From positions 320,282 to 384,281 of the forward strand of contig JAQGDQ010000016.1 in the NCBI GenBank assembly GCA_030141605.1: a stretch of 64,000 nt of DNA, in the 5' to 3' direction. The position numbers were made by a program, and so were the translations under genes. The DNA is from Tubiluchus corallicola. Its lineage: Eukaryota; Priapulida; Priapulimorpha; Priapulimorphida; Tubiluchidae. Below, in pieces: positions 50,830 to 63,490 of this stretch (within the stretch, counting starts at the first letter, position 1; each line of letters begins with the position of its first letter). Under the pieces are notes generated by a model. It searched no databases and was not told the origin of the DNA. It saw only the letters and a program-made list of their open reading frames with translations.

Positions 50830-51152
50830 TATGGCACAGGCAAAATTTAAAGGGAACAAATGAAAAAATTAGGCAAAAATGGCACAAAGAACATGCCTTG
50901 CTATGAACTAACTTGACATGTCTATTCAGCAATTTGTAATGCAATGATTGGGTGTTGGCAGAATTAAAAATCATTATCCCCAACAATAACCCGAACCCTA
51001 AGCTCTTATTTGATTAAGTGTGCCATTTTCCCAATTTTTTCTAATTGTGCCATTTTTTCATGTGCTATTTTTATCATGTCATTTTACCTATGGCATTTTT
51101 TCATGTGCCATTTTTATCATGCCATTTTACCTATGCCATTTTGTCTGTCCCT
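50830..51152. mobile_element. Foldback-like element, copy 2 (short internal part)
   Basis: The left array (50830-50897) has ATGGCACA-type units; the right array (51018-51152) has TGTGCCATTTTT-type units, including a 43-bp higher-order unit repeated at 51058 and 51101. The internal part is only 120 bp. Next to the right array it carries AACCCTAAGC (50995-51004) and TTGGCAGAATTAAAAATCAT, which are the reverse complement of the internal left side of copy 1. Copy 2 is thus an inverted, internally deleted relative of copy 1. Confidence 0.55.
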
Positions 51153-54100
51153 TTTTTAATGTAATAATTCCCCTTAGGTGCACATACGGTAATGGTTTAA
51201 ACTGGTTCAAACTAAAATTTACGAAATTAGCTGCAAAAACCGCACAAGTGTGAATGGATAGCACGTTATGATTGTAACGTCCTAATTGTAACTTGTACTC
51301 TAGGTCCATTCATTTAAGAATGTCGTTTTTTATCAACAATTTCAATTTGTTGCTTAATTAATACAAACGATACTCGCTCTCGCCAATTTTATAATCACTT
51401 CTTTGACAATTCTTTGACAAGATTTAATGAAGTATTTAACAAACTTTTCTTTGTTAGAGAAGTCCGTCCAAGAAGGTTAGTTAATTTGGTTTTTTAAGTG
51501 ATTTGTATTTTTAAATTTTCTACACTTTTTATTAAATTTTTGTAATTTTTGTAAATTTTCATAGCTCTTTTAATAGTGCATGACATGTAGTATTTTTAGT
51601 ATAAATTTTAACTTTTATATAGTATTTTTATGTTCTGAAATAAACTTTAAAGAATATATACATGCTGCGTAATAACAAAGGTATCAGAGAGAGGGTTAAA
51701 GTACCACGTTTTAGAAATAATATGTCTACGATGTTCCCACATATTTGCGCGGTATTACCTAATCCAGCATTTAATAAGTGACAGCAATGCTTTGTACAAA
51801 AGAGTTTCCTTATTGACAATAACAGCTAGCTACTCGAGCGCCTACTCAAGCTAATTCTTTGATAACTGTTTACAATTTTACTGTGTGTCATAAATCTGTA
51901 GCCTGTCGTAAAAATGTGGATTGTAAAAAAGTTCGTAAACTTCTCAATAAAACTGTTTACAGCTTGCAAGCCATGTGTCTATGATAGTAGGCAGATTGAT
52001 GGTCAGGTATTTAATAATGCTACTGTTTTAAAGATTCGCTACGACTTAATGTCATTTCTGCTGACCGTCAACATCATCATCCAAATTGGAACAGGACAAC
52101 GCTGAGTTGATTATGTTAGTGGCTAAGCATGTAGTTGGCAATGCAGTTATGATGATCAAGTTCCTAATGCCCCATTTCTATTAGGGATTGCTTCCGCGTG
52201 CAACTTAATCATAATTGTATTGTGACGGGAATGAAACAGTCATTTCTAGTGAGCCTGCAGCCTAGGCATTGTTTAAGATGTCGCTCATTTTCTTTGCCTA
52301 GACAGACACGCATTGCTGGCTGTTGCTTTAAGATCCACCACTTCCCTCAAACTAGGCTAAGAAAGTAGCCAAGGCGGTGAACGCTTGGAAAGCCCAGAAC
52401 TTTCCGGGCCACGTAGGTAATTTTCTGGTCTTTGCACATGTTGCTGTTACAATTACTTCACAAAATAAAGTCTGCAAAGGGGTTGAGCATCCATGTGCAA
52501 CAGTTTACTTAACCAACAGGAAGAATATGTACGAGCTGCGGAAGCGCTGTTCTCTTCACTGCAAAAACATCTCCTGAGGACTGTGTGCAAACAGGATCAG
52601 CAACAGATTTTTTGTTCCCCAACTTATCCATTAGGCCACTAAAGCACTAATATAGTTATTATTTGCCTTTTGTCAAGATTAGTTTCTTATGTAGTAATGC
52701 TGAAAGTTCTTTAAACTAATTGTGTTCATTAGGTTGTTTTCTGTTTCACTGACCAGATATTTTAGCTGAAAAGTCGCGAGTTGACTTGATTTTGCATAAC
52801 TGGAGTGAAATTTTGGCTGGAGTTTTCATCTGAGGAAAATAAGCCTTGCAGGAAATTTGTCTTGCTCGTGAGTCAGACGCAACATTTCTAACTCGGTTTA
52901 TCATCGATATCAGCATTAGTCATCAAATAGTAACAAAAGTTGTAATTTTGGCTACAGATGGCTCATCTTATGTTCACAAGGTAATGAATGACGACTTGTG
53001 TTGCTGTGACTCAACTGGAATTACCTGCAATAACCGTAAAATTGAGATTGACTGGAAGCTGTCCTAGTGACTAGCGACTTTCTTGAATTTTGCTTTAATG
53101 TCTTGAAATTTTATTTGCGCTTTATATGGGATAGTCCGACGATAAAGTAACAGGTGTTGTACATTTAAGAAGTAAAACAAATTGAGCTTGCGCTATAAGC
53201 AAAAGAATCATGTAGTGGAAAAATATCGAAAATGTTATATGCGAATTTTAGTAACTGTGGCAAAAATGTTATACGCGAGTTTAAGTGACTATGGCAAAGA
53301 TCTACTAGCATCTGGCGATTGCACGCAGTACAAAACACTCGTAATGCTGAATGACACCAGAAAACTCTTTCTTGTCAAATATTAACTACAGTCACAGTCA
53401 AGAAGAGCGTCAACTGGCTATTATAACCAGATTTCTTACAAGACAGACTATTATTAATTATAGTCTGTCTTTTTGTACTAAATTCTGATTCCTATTTGTA
53501 ATAATGATGTCTTAATGTTTTACGCTACTATAATGATCTCAACAGCTCGTCAGTTAGGGGGTTAATCGTGAGCCTGTTTGCAATTTGCGCACAACTTCAA
53601 ATGAACTCTTATAGGAGACAAGAAAGACGATCTAATCTGGAAATTTTTGCGTTTCATTGATAACATGTGTTTATTTCCGGTGCAGACTGAAATATTTTGT
53701 GTGTAAATGTTATCTCTGGCTTCTGTTTTTCTAGATTAAAATAAGATAAACTTTAGTTTCAGTATAAGGTTTTATCACATCTTGTCTTATAATACATTTG
53801 TTAATCTTTCGGCTCACTTTTACTTCCGTTTCAACTTTCACGGAAGGGTTTGTATAAAATGGATTTGTGTCATTACAGAAAAGCGAGACTGTAGAACAAA
53901 TTTGAAAGAAAAGCCGAGAACATTCCTTTCCAACGATAATTGCGGTTTCCAAATAATGGAAATTTTATGAATAAATTTTTAAATATTGTAAATTTCTACA
54001 TTAAATCTATTTTACTTGGCAACTTAGTAGTTGATAAATTTCATGCACACACAAATTCTTTAACGGTTATGGTAAGCATATCGAGATAGTTATTTTCATA

Positions 54101-55655
54101 ATTCAAATTGTCCCTGTTTGACAAATTGCAAAAATATTAAAAAATTACAACTCATAAAGTTAATCAAGGTTGCAAGGGAACCACCATAATTGCCTGCTTA
54201 TGTCTGATTAGGTGACAATGATACAAATCAATTAGACGAAAGTTGTCTTTAGTACCAAAACTAACATTTTAAATAATTGATCCAAATTACACAGTAGAAA
54301 ATTAACAATATACAGAAGAGACATAACACTTGATATCAGAGCATATCATCAGGTATTCTAATGATAACTCTCACTGATGCCAGGCAAGCATATTAAGCTG
54401 CTGCAGACTGCAAGCACACAAGAACTGGAATGGGTTCAATTAAATAACATGAAATTTAATAGCTCTAAATTTAAAGAAATGAGCAATAATTTTCCAAGGT
54501 GCATTTTCTTTTAAAATAGAATTGCTCCGGTAACGACAAAACATGTAATCAATGAAATACTAATTATATAATTAATTAATACTTTAAATAGACGTTTTAC
54601 TGAGCCTACAGATAACGTCTCTAATGACGCTATTAATTTTTAATTACCCAAAATGATACGGCTCTCCTGAGTACCCCTACTGACTTCAAATTTCGCTTCA
54701 ATTATTAAATTACACTTTAATGTCTTTAGTAAAATTCTGCTTATAAAATAACGAGAAGCGAAAATTTGCTAAGTGACTTAATTTGTCTTAAGGCAGTAAA
54801 TTCCTAATGACTCTGCTTAATTATCGTTTAATTACCACAATTAATGGTTTGTTAATTTCTGCGCGGACGACTAATTAACGTTTTAACGTTAGTGGTTTCG
54901 TTATTTTATGACGAAAAATTATATTCTTATGTATGGACACTCTTGGATGTTAGTTGAATCAGCCACTTCAGCTAATTGCCAACAACAATTCTCTCAACGT
55001 TGTGACCATGGACGGACGATGTTACAATGGAAGAAGCGGAAATCGCAGTGCTGTCGGCACAAGCATAAAAACCCAGCAATTGTTCTCAGTTGTTTTTAGT
55101 TACTTTACAAAAGTTTAACGATTGAGCACAACATGCACACGTATTTCAGTTAACCTTGAATACAGTTGAGTAACTGTTGTTATAGGGCATAGTTGTTATA
55201 ACTCAAGCTCATTTCATTTAATACAGGGTTAATGTGTATAAGTTCGTCGCCACTGATGTCTACAGATCAACAGTAATTGTGAGATATAATTGTTATGTTT
55301 TGCGTACAGTAGCTATGCGCAGATTAAAATAAACTGATAACCGTTTACATTTGTTATTGGAATAAGCATTTGCTACCAACTCGACAAAAATAACAAGCGA
55401 AATTATTAAATGATTTAATAATTACGACGATAAATAAGTGACGTAAAACACCATGTTTGTCGTGATACAATTGCGTGAAGAGGATGTTTATTTGATTTTA
55501 TGATATAAAGTATACGAATTTTATCTTTAATAAGTAAGTAATATATTGTAAGAAGCTTGTTTAGCGTTATTTTAAAATGGCGTTGGTAACTCTCGTAGTG
55601 ACCTTGTTTATTCAATTTTGTTTGTTTATTACTTATTTATCTACTCTGTTTTTGT
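51153..55655. other. Intron sequence, one hairpin only
   Basis: Contains a perfect 12-bp hairpin (AAGACAGACTAT / ATAGTCTGTCTT, 53441-53472, 8-base loop) followed by a T-run. No gene is supported; the short frames at 52377-52577, 52846-53067 and 54908-55099 have no family features. Confidence 0.45.
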
Positions 55656-55918
55656 CGTGCCATGTCCGGACCCACCAACACAGACATTGCTTAACCCGAT
55701 AAAAGGCAGGCGCACCAAGACGGGATGACCATAAAGACCACGCGGGTGTGCGTGCACTCTACCATCAGGGATTTCTCCGAAGTTGTGAGTTCGTTTTACC
55801 TTTAGTTATTTAGTGTAACCATTGACGCAATCTAAAGCGCGTTTCCACAAAACACCCTAACACTAAATACACAACAAAATGCACCAATTGAAACAATACA
55901 GTAAATAGAATTAACTAA

Positions 55919-56422
55919 AAAACACAAGAAACACCACATTATTCACCCAAGATAACAAATATAGCGAATTACCTATACATATATATATATATATACTTAA
56001 CTGAAAACATGACAGTGATGGAAGGCAGCCAGCCACGCATCAATTCCATCACGCTCCACAACAACTCCTCCGTGTGCACCAACTGCTGCACTCAAGGACG
56101 CCTGCCCCACCGTCTGAAAACCCCGACTCGTCCAGCGAGGACGTTTGTGCTAACCGCAACCATTTCTGAATGATGGTCCCCCATTGACAGCCAGGTCTAT
56201 GACTCATATGAAACTACAACATGCAAAACCACCGACCACCAGGCTCCAACCTCTAGGCAGACGCCCATAAAAACTTATCCCCATGAGACACAGGCAGGTT
56301 CAGTGCAACGTGGATCCAAGCGAACAAGGTCAAAGGCAAGTAAACAGGTAACTGTGTCCGCCGTCATGCAGACCACAAATAGACATGAAAAAATAAACCA
56401 AGTGCTGGGTTTAACAAGATAA
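55919..56422 (+). pseudogene. Open frame interrupted by one TGA, in a C-rich island
   Basis: From 55919 the frame is open to TGA at 56171-56173 and continues in the same frame to TAA at 56420-56422, with a possible ATG at 56009 (54 codons before the TGA, 82 after). The segment 55650-56400 is much richer in C than its surroundings, and the predicted peptide is Thr/Ser/Arg/Lys-rich with two closely spaced Cys pairs. No family is recognised. It could be a decayed transposon ORF (for example an ORF1 or gag-like part), a nested gene with an inactivating stop, or chance. CAG|GTAACT at 56345-56353 is a good splice-donor match. Confidence 0.35.
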
Positions 56423-57676
56423 TATGAGATAGAATTTTAGCCAACTCCCCAATTAGTAGGCGGAAAACCGTTTCCCCCCGATTTACCTGACCTCCTCTTA
56501 ACTAGGCACATCTAACCTATCAAAACAGCCTCACTAATCAAATATATGCTAGCTCTCCAACACATATTTGTTTATTTATTATTTTACTCAGTCACTCTAT
56601 CCATCCACGTACGTATCATTTTATTAAACCTTGCAGCAACAAACTCGAGTTTGTATAAATTAAACCCTTTCATGACGAATCACGAACCAGAATATTGAAA
56701 TTTGTAGATTCTGTTACCATAGACAAATTTAGTTAGACAACTCTTCTCGATCATTAGGACCATTCTTCTCATGATGATGGCCAACACTTAAGAAGAGGCT
56801 GACGCAGGATGAAGAAGGGATCTTGGTCGGAAAGCTAATTCATCTACCTTTATGGTAAATGTAACTGATATAGTGTAACTGACGGTAATAATAGTTTTGA
56901 ACTCTCTTCTTGTAAAACAACGAACATTCATAACCTCATGCTACGTATTTGAAAACTTTCTACTAGGCAATGAAGTGTACAGTACAAAAGCTACTAGAAC
57001 ATGTAGACCAGCTAATCCATTATTTAATCATGGCGAGTCACGTGAATAGCTCCCAAAAAGGTCCATTGATTTGTACGGAACTGAAAAAATGAGTTGTCTT
57101 ATAACCCCAGGAGGCATCTAGTGCCCGTTTCCACGCCAGTACAGAAAGCAGCGACCACGACTTTTTACAAATTACTCGACTGAGCGGCAGAGGCATGCAC
57201 AAAATTCACGTGCTATTTTCTGTCTTTAATCAATTTTATTATTTATAATACGCCTTTTTAGAATTTTTATTAGACCAATTTTTGTAATTTCATTGAGTAC
57301 AGTTAGAAGGTTGCTACATAGACGGTCTTTCCATCTATTTGGCGCAAAAATTGCAAACGGGTGGCCTTGTTTCGCTCTATGATTTTTCAGAAAATGACCT
57401 AATATAGTAACTCTCATAGTATATCAGTCTTCTAGACACTAATAACAGTTAGTCTTCTAGATACTTTAGTACTAAACCGTCTGTTACAAATCATTTTTGC
57501 ATGTTCGCCGTTTCGTCACTTTTTGCAGGGATAAAAAGAGAAGCTGTCGAAATGTAGTGTATTAATTAGTTATACTTGTTATACATGAAAAATCTAAAGT
57601 AACATTTTTGGTCTTTTTAATCAGCGAGCAGTGTGCGATTCCAACAGAACCATACGCTGACTTTTCATCACTTTTC
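56423..57676. other. Intron sequence, possible tail of the same transposon
   Basis: The segment 56760-56850 is again less AT-rich and has GATGAAGAAGG...TTGGTCGGAAAGC, loosely like the tails of some Penelope or LINE elements. This is not enough to assign a family. The minus-strand frame 57417-57226 has no features. Confidence 0.3.
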
Positions 57677-57735
57677 GTCGTCATCATCATCATCATCACC
57701 ATCATCATCGTCGTCGTCGTCATCATCATAATGTC
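57677..57735. repeat. TCA/TCG microsatellite
   Basis: About 59 bp of impure TCA/CGT units. Confidence 0.9.
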
Positions 57736-57779
57736 AAGAATCGAGTTTGGGCATAATGTCTGGGAATCCACTTTTAACT

Positions 57780-58190
57780 CACGTTAACTCGCAAATGCAG
57801 AGTGTTAGGGTCACGAAACTTGCAGTATGGTGAACGTTGACGTCGGTCAAAGGGTCTAGGTCAAGAACATCTTCCAGACTCATAAAAAAGAGTTACTCGA
57901 CATAGGAGTCACGAAATTGGGCAAGTAGATACCTGGGTAGGGGACTCAGACAATGGTGTGTTCAAAAAGCTGGGGTTGTTTAAGGCGAGGCAATAGAAAC
58001 CAAAACGTGAAAGCTTAAATAATTCTAAGGTACAACTCTGTAAGGTAGATACGGGTCGGGGGAGGCTCCAGACAGTGGTGTGGTTAAAAGGCATGGGATT
58101 GTTTACGAGTCCAAAACGTGCGATAAAACCGCATTGGACCAGGCATAGTCAAGTGATAATTACTGCCAAGCGTTTTTGTTCACAGGTTCG
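57780..58190 (+). repeat. Dispersed repeat C, copy 2, with 120-bp duplication
   Basis: GTAGATAC..GGGT.GGGG is followed by AGACA.TGGTGTG and AAAACGTG-type blocks at 57925 and again at 58045. The end, ACCAGGCATAGTCAAGTGAT (58128-58147), matches 27789-27810 in copy 1. Confidence 0.55.
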
Positions 58191-59905
58191 TCATGCACGA
58201 CGTAATCGTAGTGAAGTGATAAATATGCGCACGCAGTAACTGTTGTTCATCACTTATCAAAGCAATTAAACATAATACTACTTGCCCATTCTCTATCACG
58301 CTAAAAATTGTACTAACAGAAAAGAGTAGTTACGCACTTATCTACCTGCAACCCGAGGCAATCCGTGTTATTGATTTGAATATATTCTATTTGGCACAGC
58401 ATTTAAGCGAGCAATTTGGACATCAAAAAAGCATTATCAGCTTGCAGCGACAAAATTATTACCTTAATAAACTGTGATGATTAGCTGCAGATAATATATT
58501 TTCCTTTCTTGTTTTCTCCACCATTAAGCTCTTTTATTGCTGTTAGGTTATTAAGTAATGAGTTTATTAGGAAAGCATGAAACAATTAGGTGTGTTTATT
58601 AAAAATTAATTATAGACTTGAAAGTCTCGGACATACAGATCAGATTATAAAATTAAAATGTATTTGAATTCGCTCCAGTTCAATTTTTTTGAATTTGAGA
58701 AAAGTGTTACTATAATTGAACAACATTTCGAAAGGTCACAAATCAGTGTCAGGTCAGTATTTTGTAGACTAGGTTTTGAGTTGACAATGTCATTTTTCAG
58801 CATCTTAATCAACAGTCTATTTTAGGAGGGCTTGAAAAATTGACTAGGAGTTGAGCCTAGAACTTTTGGTTTCAAAATACGATTACGCATAAATTTTGCG
58901 TTCGTAACCCCATGCGTGGTGTAGGTGCCAACCTGTGCGTACCATAAGTGCCAAACTTCTGCTAACTGCTAACACGCGTGAGCTGCTATAAATCTACCAC
59001 AGGATTATTAACTTTGTATTAATGCAGTAATCTCTGCCAGGATGATTTCAATTTGTAGGTAAAACTAATAAATTAGAAAACCATGTAGCAGATTAACCTT
59101 AGTTCGGATCCTGATTGGTGGATTACGGCCGAAAGCTTTCTTTGCTACATGTAGGAAGAAAATAATTACCGTGGTCTAGTCAAGATTATTGCTGCTAACA
59201 ACCATAACTTGAATCAGTTTTTTACATTAAGTCACTATTAGACACACCGTTTATTAATTAAATTAGTGTCACTGAAGTAATCCATTTCTGGTAAAAAGGT
59301 TATTTTTGGTTAGCTGAATTCGATTTCTCCCCATAGGTTTGGAGGACGCAATTAAATGCTGGTGCGCGTTACCCCGAAAGATACTTATTTGTTTCTAGAG
59401 AGAGAAGATGTTTAAACAAGAATACACTTGAATGTATTATCGGAACCAGTTCTAGCTAAAAAGTTTATAAATTATCACAAGTGTTTTGCAGTCATTTATA
59501 CCAAACCAATGCTGCTCTTTGATATAAGGGCATGTTGGTCTGATATAATTAATTTAGCTGTAACTTTTTGACTGCTTCAAATTCCACACTATAAGGTTTT
59601 CTTAGAAAGAATTTAAAACAGCTCTAACGATCGACGCTGGCTAAAACTATTTTTCTGCTTATAGTGCTAGGACATTATAAAACTACTTAAGCAGATTAAC
59701 AATGGGTCATCTCTGCAGACTCTGCACCGCAGCCGTTGTATTAAGGCCTGCACAAGACATGTCAACGAAAAAGCTCTTCGGAGTCATTCCTTAATTGAAC
59801 TACAGACTTGAATAACTTGCTTTTTTAGAATAGCCATTGTCAGTTTGCCAAGTTTGTTTGTTTACATTATCTTCGCAATATTTGTCATCGGCATCGTTGC
59901 TTTTG
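58191..59905. other. Intron sequence, minor repeats only
   Basis: Contains a short inverted repeat (CATGTAGCA 59082 / TGCTACATG 59143) and, at 59406-59430, a diverged copy of the TTTAAACAAGAA.ACAC segment found beside the GTAA arrays. No gene seen. Confidence 0.45.
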
Positions 59906-59907
59906 AT

Positions 59908-59960
59908 AGTATCATCATCATCATCATCATCATCATCAACACCACCATCATTTCCGACAT
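59908..59960. repeat. ATC microsatellite
   Basis: About fifty bases of ATC/ACC units. Confidence 0.9.
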
Positions 59961-60680
59961 CCTTTCTTCTTCCTTTTTCTTTTGCGCCCTTCCCTCGTTT
60001 CCTCTTTTTCAAGTTGCGAAATGCTATATAAAAACTGGATTGCCCTTAAGAATAACAAGTACCACTTTTCTTTCATAGGCTTTCAAGAATATGAATTTTC
60101 CGGCGCTGATGTTTTATATCTGTGTTGCAAATGCTACTTTCAAAAGTAAATAACATCTGTTGTTAGAAGCTCTTTCAAAAAAAGTAACTGCTTCAGGTTA
60201 CATCCTCCACTTTAGAAACAGTAATACAGCTACTTTTATGTTAAACTTAATGCTCAGAAATTGGCAATATTCTGCCGCCACCGCTAGTCACCGCCACTAT
60301 TAGGATCAGTAAACATAAACGTACGTTTTCATGTCTCTCAACTTATTACCATGAAAACTGATTAAGCCTGGTAAATGCGTAGTATACAAACTGGGCTGAT
60401 CGCTTATAATACAGCCGAGAAAAGAAAAATTAGTACGGTAACGTTTTATATTTTCTTCAGTTTACTTTTAATTTCTGAATATGTAAGTTATATGATAAAC
60501 GTAAGACGAAGTTTACGTTAATTTATTACAATATACATGTAATACATAATACAATACATATGCATGATATGAAAAGTAAAATACATAATGACAAAGACTA
60601 AATTTACTTCAGTTTCACAATAAATACATTACATTCATAAATATTACATAACAGAAATTACTTGTACATTACCGCTTTAT

Positions 60681-61430
60681 TTAAGAACTAGTTCTAAATT
60701 TATAATTAAGGAAACTTATGTTAGTTATTTGAGACGTGGATATATATATTTTTAAATACTTCAAATTTGTAAGAGAAGTTACTTCATTCACATGTGTTGG
60801 TTTTTGAAATCTAATTATTTGGTAATGTTTAGTTTTTTTCTTGAATATAGACAGTGATTTTGAGTGTTTAACAGCAGATGGGAAGAAGTTCCAAACATGA
60901 ATTACTTGTTTGCCTATTGAATTATTACCAAATTTATTGTTTCTGTGAATTTGCTTTAGGTTATGAGTACGGCTATTCTGATTAGTAGCTGACAAGAAAG
61001 GGAGTTTATTAATCTTAGATGGGATTTTAAGGCCATTGATATATTTATACATAAGACAACTAAAGTATGATTGTCTCGCTGAGATTCTAATATGAGGATT
61101 TTCATTATTAATGTTTGATTGTCCTCTAATTTGGCGTAGATAAGCTATACTGGCTGCGATCTTTTTATAGATTTAATTAAAATGTTCCTGCCAATCTTAT
61201 TTATTTTGTATTGCTATGCCTAAGAATTTGACAGTGTCTGCTTGTTCTATAACATCTTTACCTATGTTTAACGAAATATCTGTTATTGCACTATTCATTT
61301 TAGACCATGATAATTAAAGGCAAAAGTGATGTTTTCTATATCTTGTTGTTGTTCATGTTTAGCCGTTATTGGATTCTTGTGAGCTGCGTAAATAGTGGTA
61401 TCATTACATTTTACAACAATCCATTTCTCA
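60681..61430 (-). pseudogene. Degenerate LINE reverse transcriptase, C-terminal part
   Basis: On the minus strand, from about 61414 downward, the sequence reads NDTTIYAAHKNPITAKHE, corresponding to the YADD palm motif and what follows in jockey/CR1-type LINE reverse transcriptases. After a frameshift comes DTVKFLGIAIQ (the usual VKFLGI), then W..HF followed by an in-frame TAA and KKIAASIAYLRQIRG (thumb). The final open stretch (61052-60681, 123 codons) has YKYINGLKIP, a WNFFPS motif and SLSIFKKKTKHY, the standard C-terminus of these proteins. The catalytic YADD is altered to KCND and there are stops and frameshifts, so it is dead. It lies antisense to the GPCR gene. The 5' part, endonuclease and 3' tail were not found. 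Confidence 0.85.
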
Positions 61431-63490
61431 TATTTTGGACCTGGGTGCTTCAGAAATTCCTCGCAAATTTCAATTTTCTTTGCAGCGTACGACTAGCAAC
61501 GATTGTATGTTGAAGTCGCTTTGTTTTTGTTACTGTGACCGTGTTTCCTGAGATATACGTTATCAGTCCTTTCGTGCTACCTACCTCCTGGAACATTGTA
61601 ACCTGGAATGACCTTATGTTAGCTACATCGATAGCGCAGTCGTTTTTCAGGAACGTGACATAAAGCTATAAAGCCACTTTGTCTAGCTTGGCTCAAACTT
61701 CGCAAACCTAACTTAATAACCTGTAAACGCTGTAAACCCAAAAAACTTCCACGCAGAAAGTACTCAAAAACAAGAGACAAACGAATGTAATAAACGTGTC
61801 TAAAAATCGGAAAACTTGAACTTATTTACCCAGGGTTAGTGACGTTCACAACCTGTCGAAAAAGTGATGATGGTAATTATGATGTGACTACATAAGCATC
61901 ATTGGTAAAAATAATGCCGATATAATCCAAGTTACAGTTGCTGTAATAGTCATAAACATTACCAGAATAGCCACTGCAGCAAGCGTTGTAATTTGCGGTT
62001 GTTTGCGGTAAATGAACAATTTTTACTGCATTACATAGCTGTGATGCAGTTTTATGTACAAGTATGTCTACTTAGGTTTATGTCTGAATTTCGCGCATTC
62101 ATGACATAAACTAAGACATTAATGATAACTTTTTTACATTAGCACTGCCTGCATTTCGTAGCGATTCAAGTTTGGCAATCTTTGAGGTTTTGCGGTGGGA
62201 GCATTTATAAGACGTTTTTATAATTAACGAACAGTTGACGTGGCTTCTTCATATTAAGATTTGTTGTCCTAGTGTTTATCTGCTTATGGCCAGACAGTGT
62301 AGACCCTGCTTTACTGGAGAACCAAACAGCGATTTTTAAAATTTGCCTCACTGAGCCCAATATCGACTTCAAGGCCGATTTCAATAAAACGATTGCGTTT
62401 TGGATTAAAAGTGTTCTTGTGATGTTATCAAGTTTTGGAAGCTTTATCCCACTTATATGCTTTGTTCATTGTTAATGCAAATTTCCCATCGTGTTTAAAT
62501 CAAGTTCTGTAAACACGTATGCTGATTCTATTTACCGGAACAGTCAAGCATAAGCTGTCACATATAAAAACATACCGAGCTTTCGCTTATTGGCAGTTTA
62601 TGCCAAGCGATCTATGTTGGTCAAACTAGAACGCAATATTAAGGCTCTTCCATATACATAAATTGATCATCGAGTAAGCTACGTTACTCACCTGTATAAG
62701 AACATAAAACCTTGATGGGTACTGAAAATACGTTATAAAATTGTTGCAAATTTTTTGGTTATAAGTTATGATTCTATTTAGTGTTCTAAATGTGTCCAAA
62801 AATATTTTCAAAAAGTTGTCGAGAGATAACATATTTACGTACTTTTTAAGACAACATTCAGGTATCTCGTTTTAAAATTCCTGTTATGTCAGCTTCGATT
62901 ACCGAACGATCTAAGTTGACGTTTATTTCAATTTAATGTTTCAAGTTTAGTATTTGTAATAGCAAATGTGGAAATTACCAATGTTCTCTCTCGGGTTTTA
63001 TTTATTTTCAAAACTGCAAGGATTAATCAGTGCGTTGCTTAGTTGCTGTTAAGCCAATTGCAATAATATTTGAATGCAATCGTACATTAGGCTTTGTAGC
63101 TTGCTCGATAAATGAGAATTTTCTGGGTTTACATTTGAAGTCTTGTGCTGTTTTCTGGAGCAGAGGTGTAAATAGCTGCATGGCTACGTATGGGAAAGTG
63201 CGTAGTATATGTAAAACGGAGCATTGTATATATGAGTGTAAATTAAAATTGCTGCAGTAGACTTCTGAAAATAAGTTCGATGCCACTAAAATTCCCAAGA
63301 ATTCGAAGTTCAACCATAAAATTATCATTTGGTCTCTGTCGTAACTGCTGTTAACTTTTTATTAATGTTTAAAAGTAATGACGGACTTTTGAAACACCTG
63401 ATATTGTTAATAAACATGTATAGTCACCAGTCTTGAAAGTGTTTTATTGCTTGCTGGGTTGTAATAAATGACGTTTGTCTTTTCGTTTAG
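61431..63490. other. Intron sequence up to the exon 2 acceptor
   Basis: No gene or repeat recognised. Ends in the pyrimidine-rich acceptor of exon 2. Confidence 0.55.

Noticed and set aside
56790-56845. Hammerhead-ribozyme-like core (GATGA ... GGAAA)
   Set aside because: The CUGAUGA core is altered at two positions and no convincing stem II lies between the boxes.
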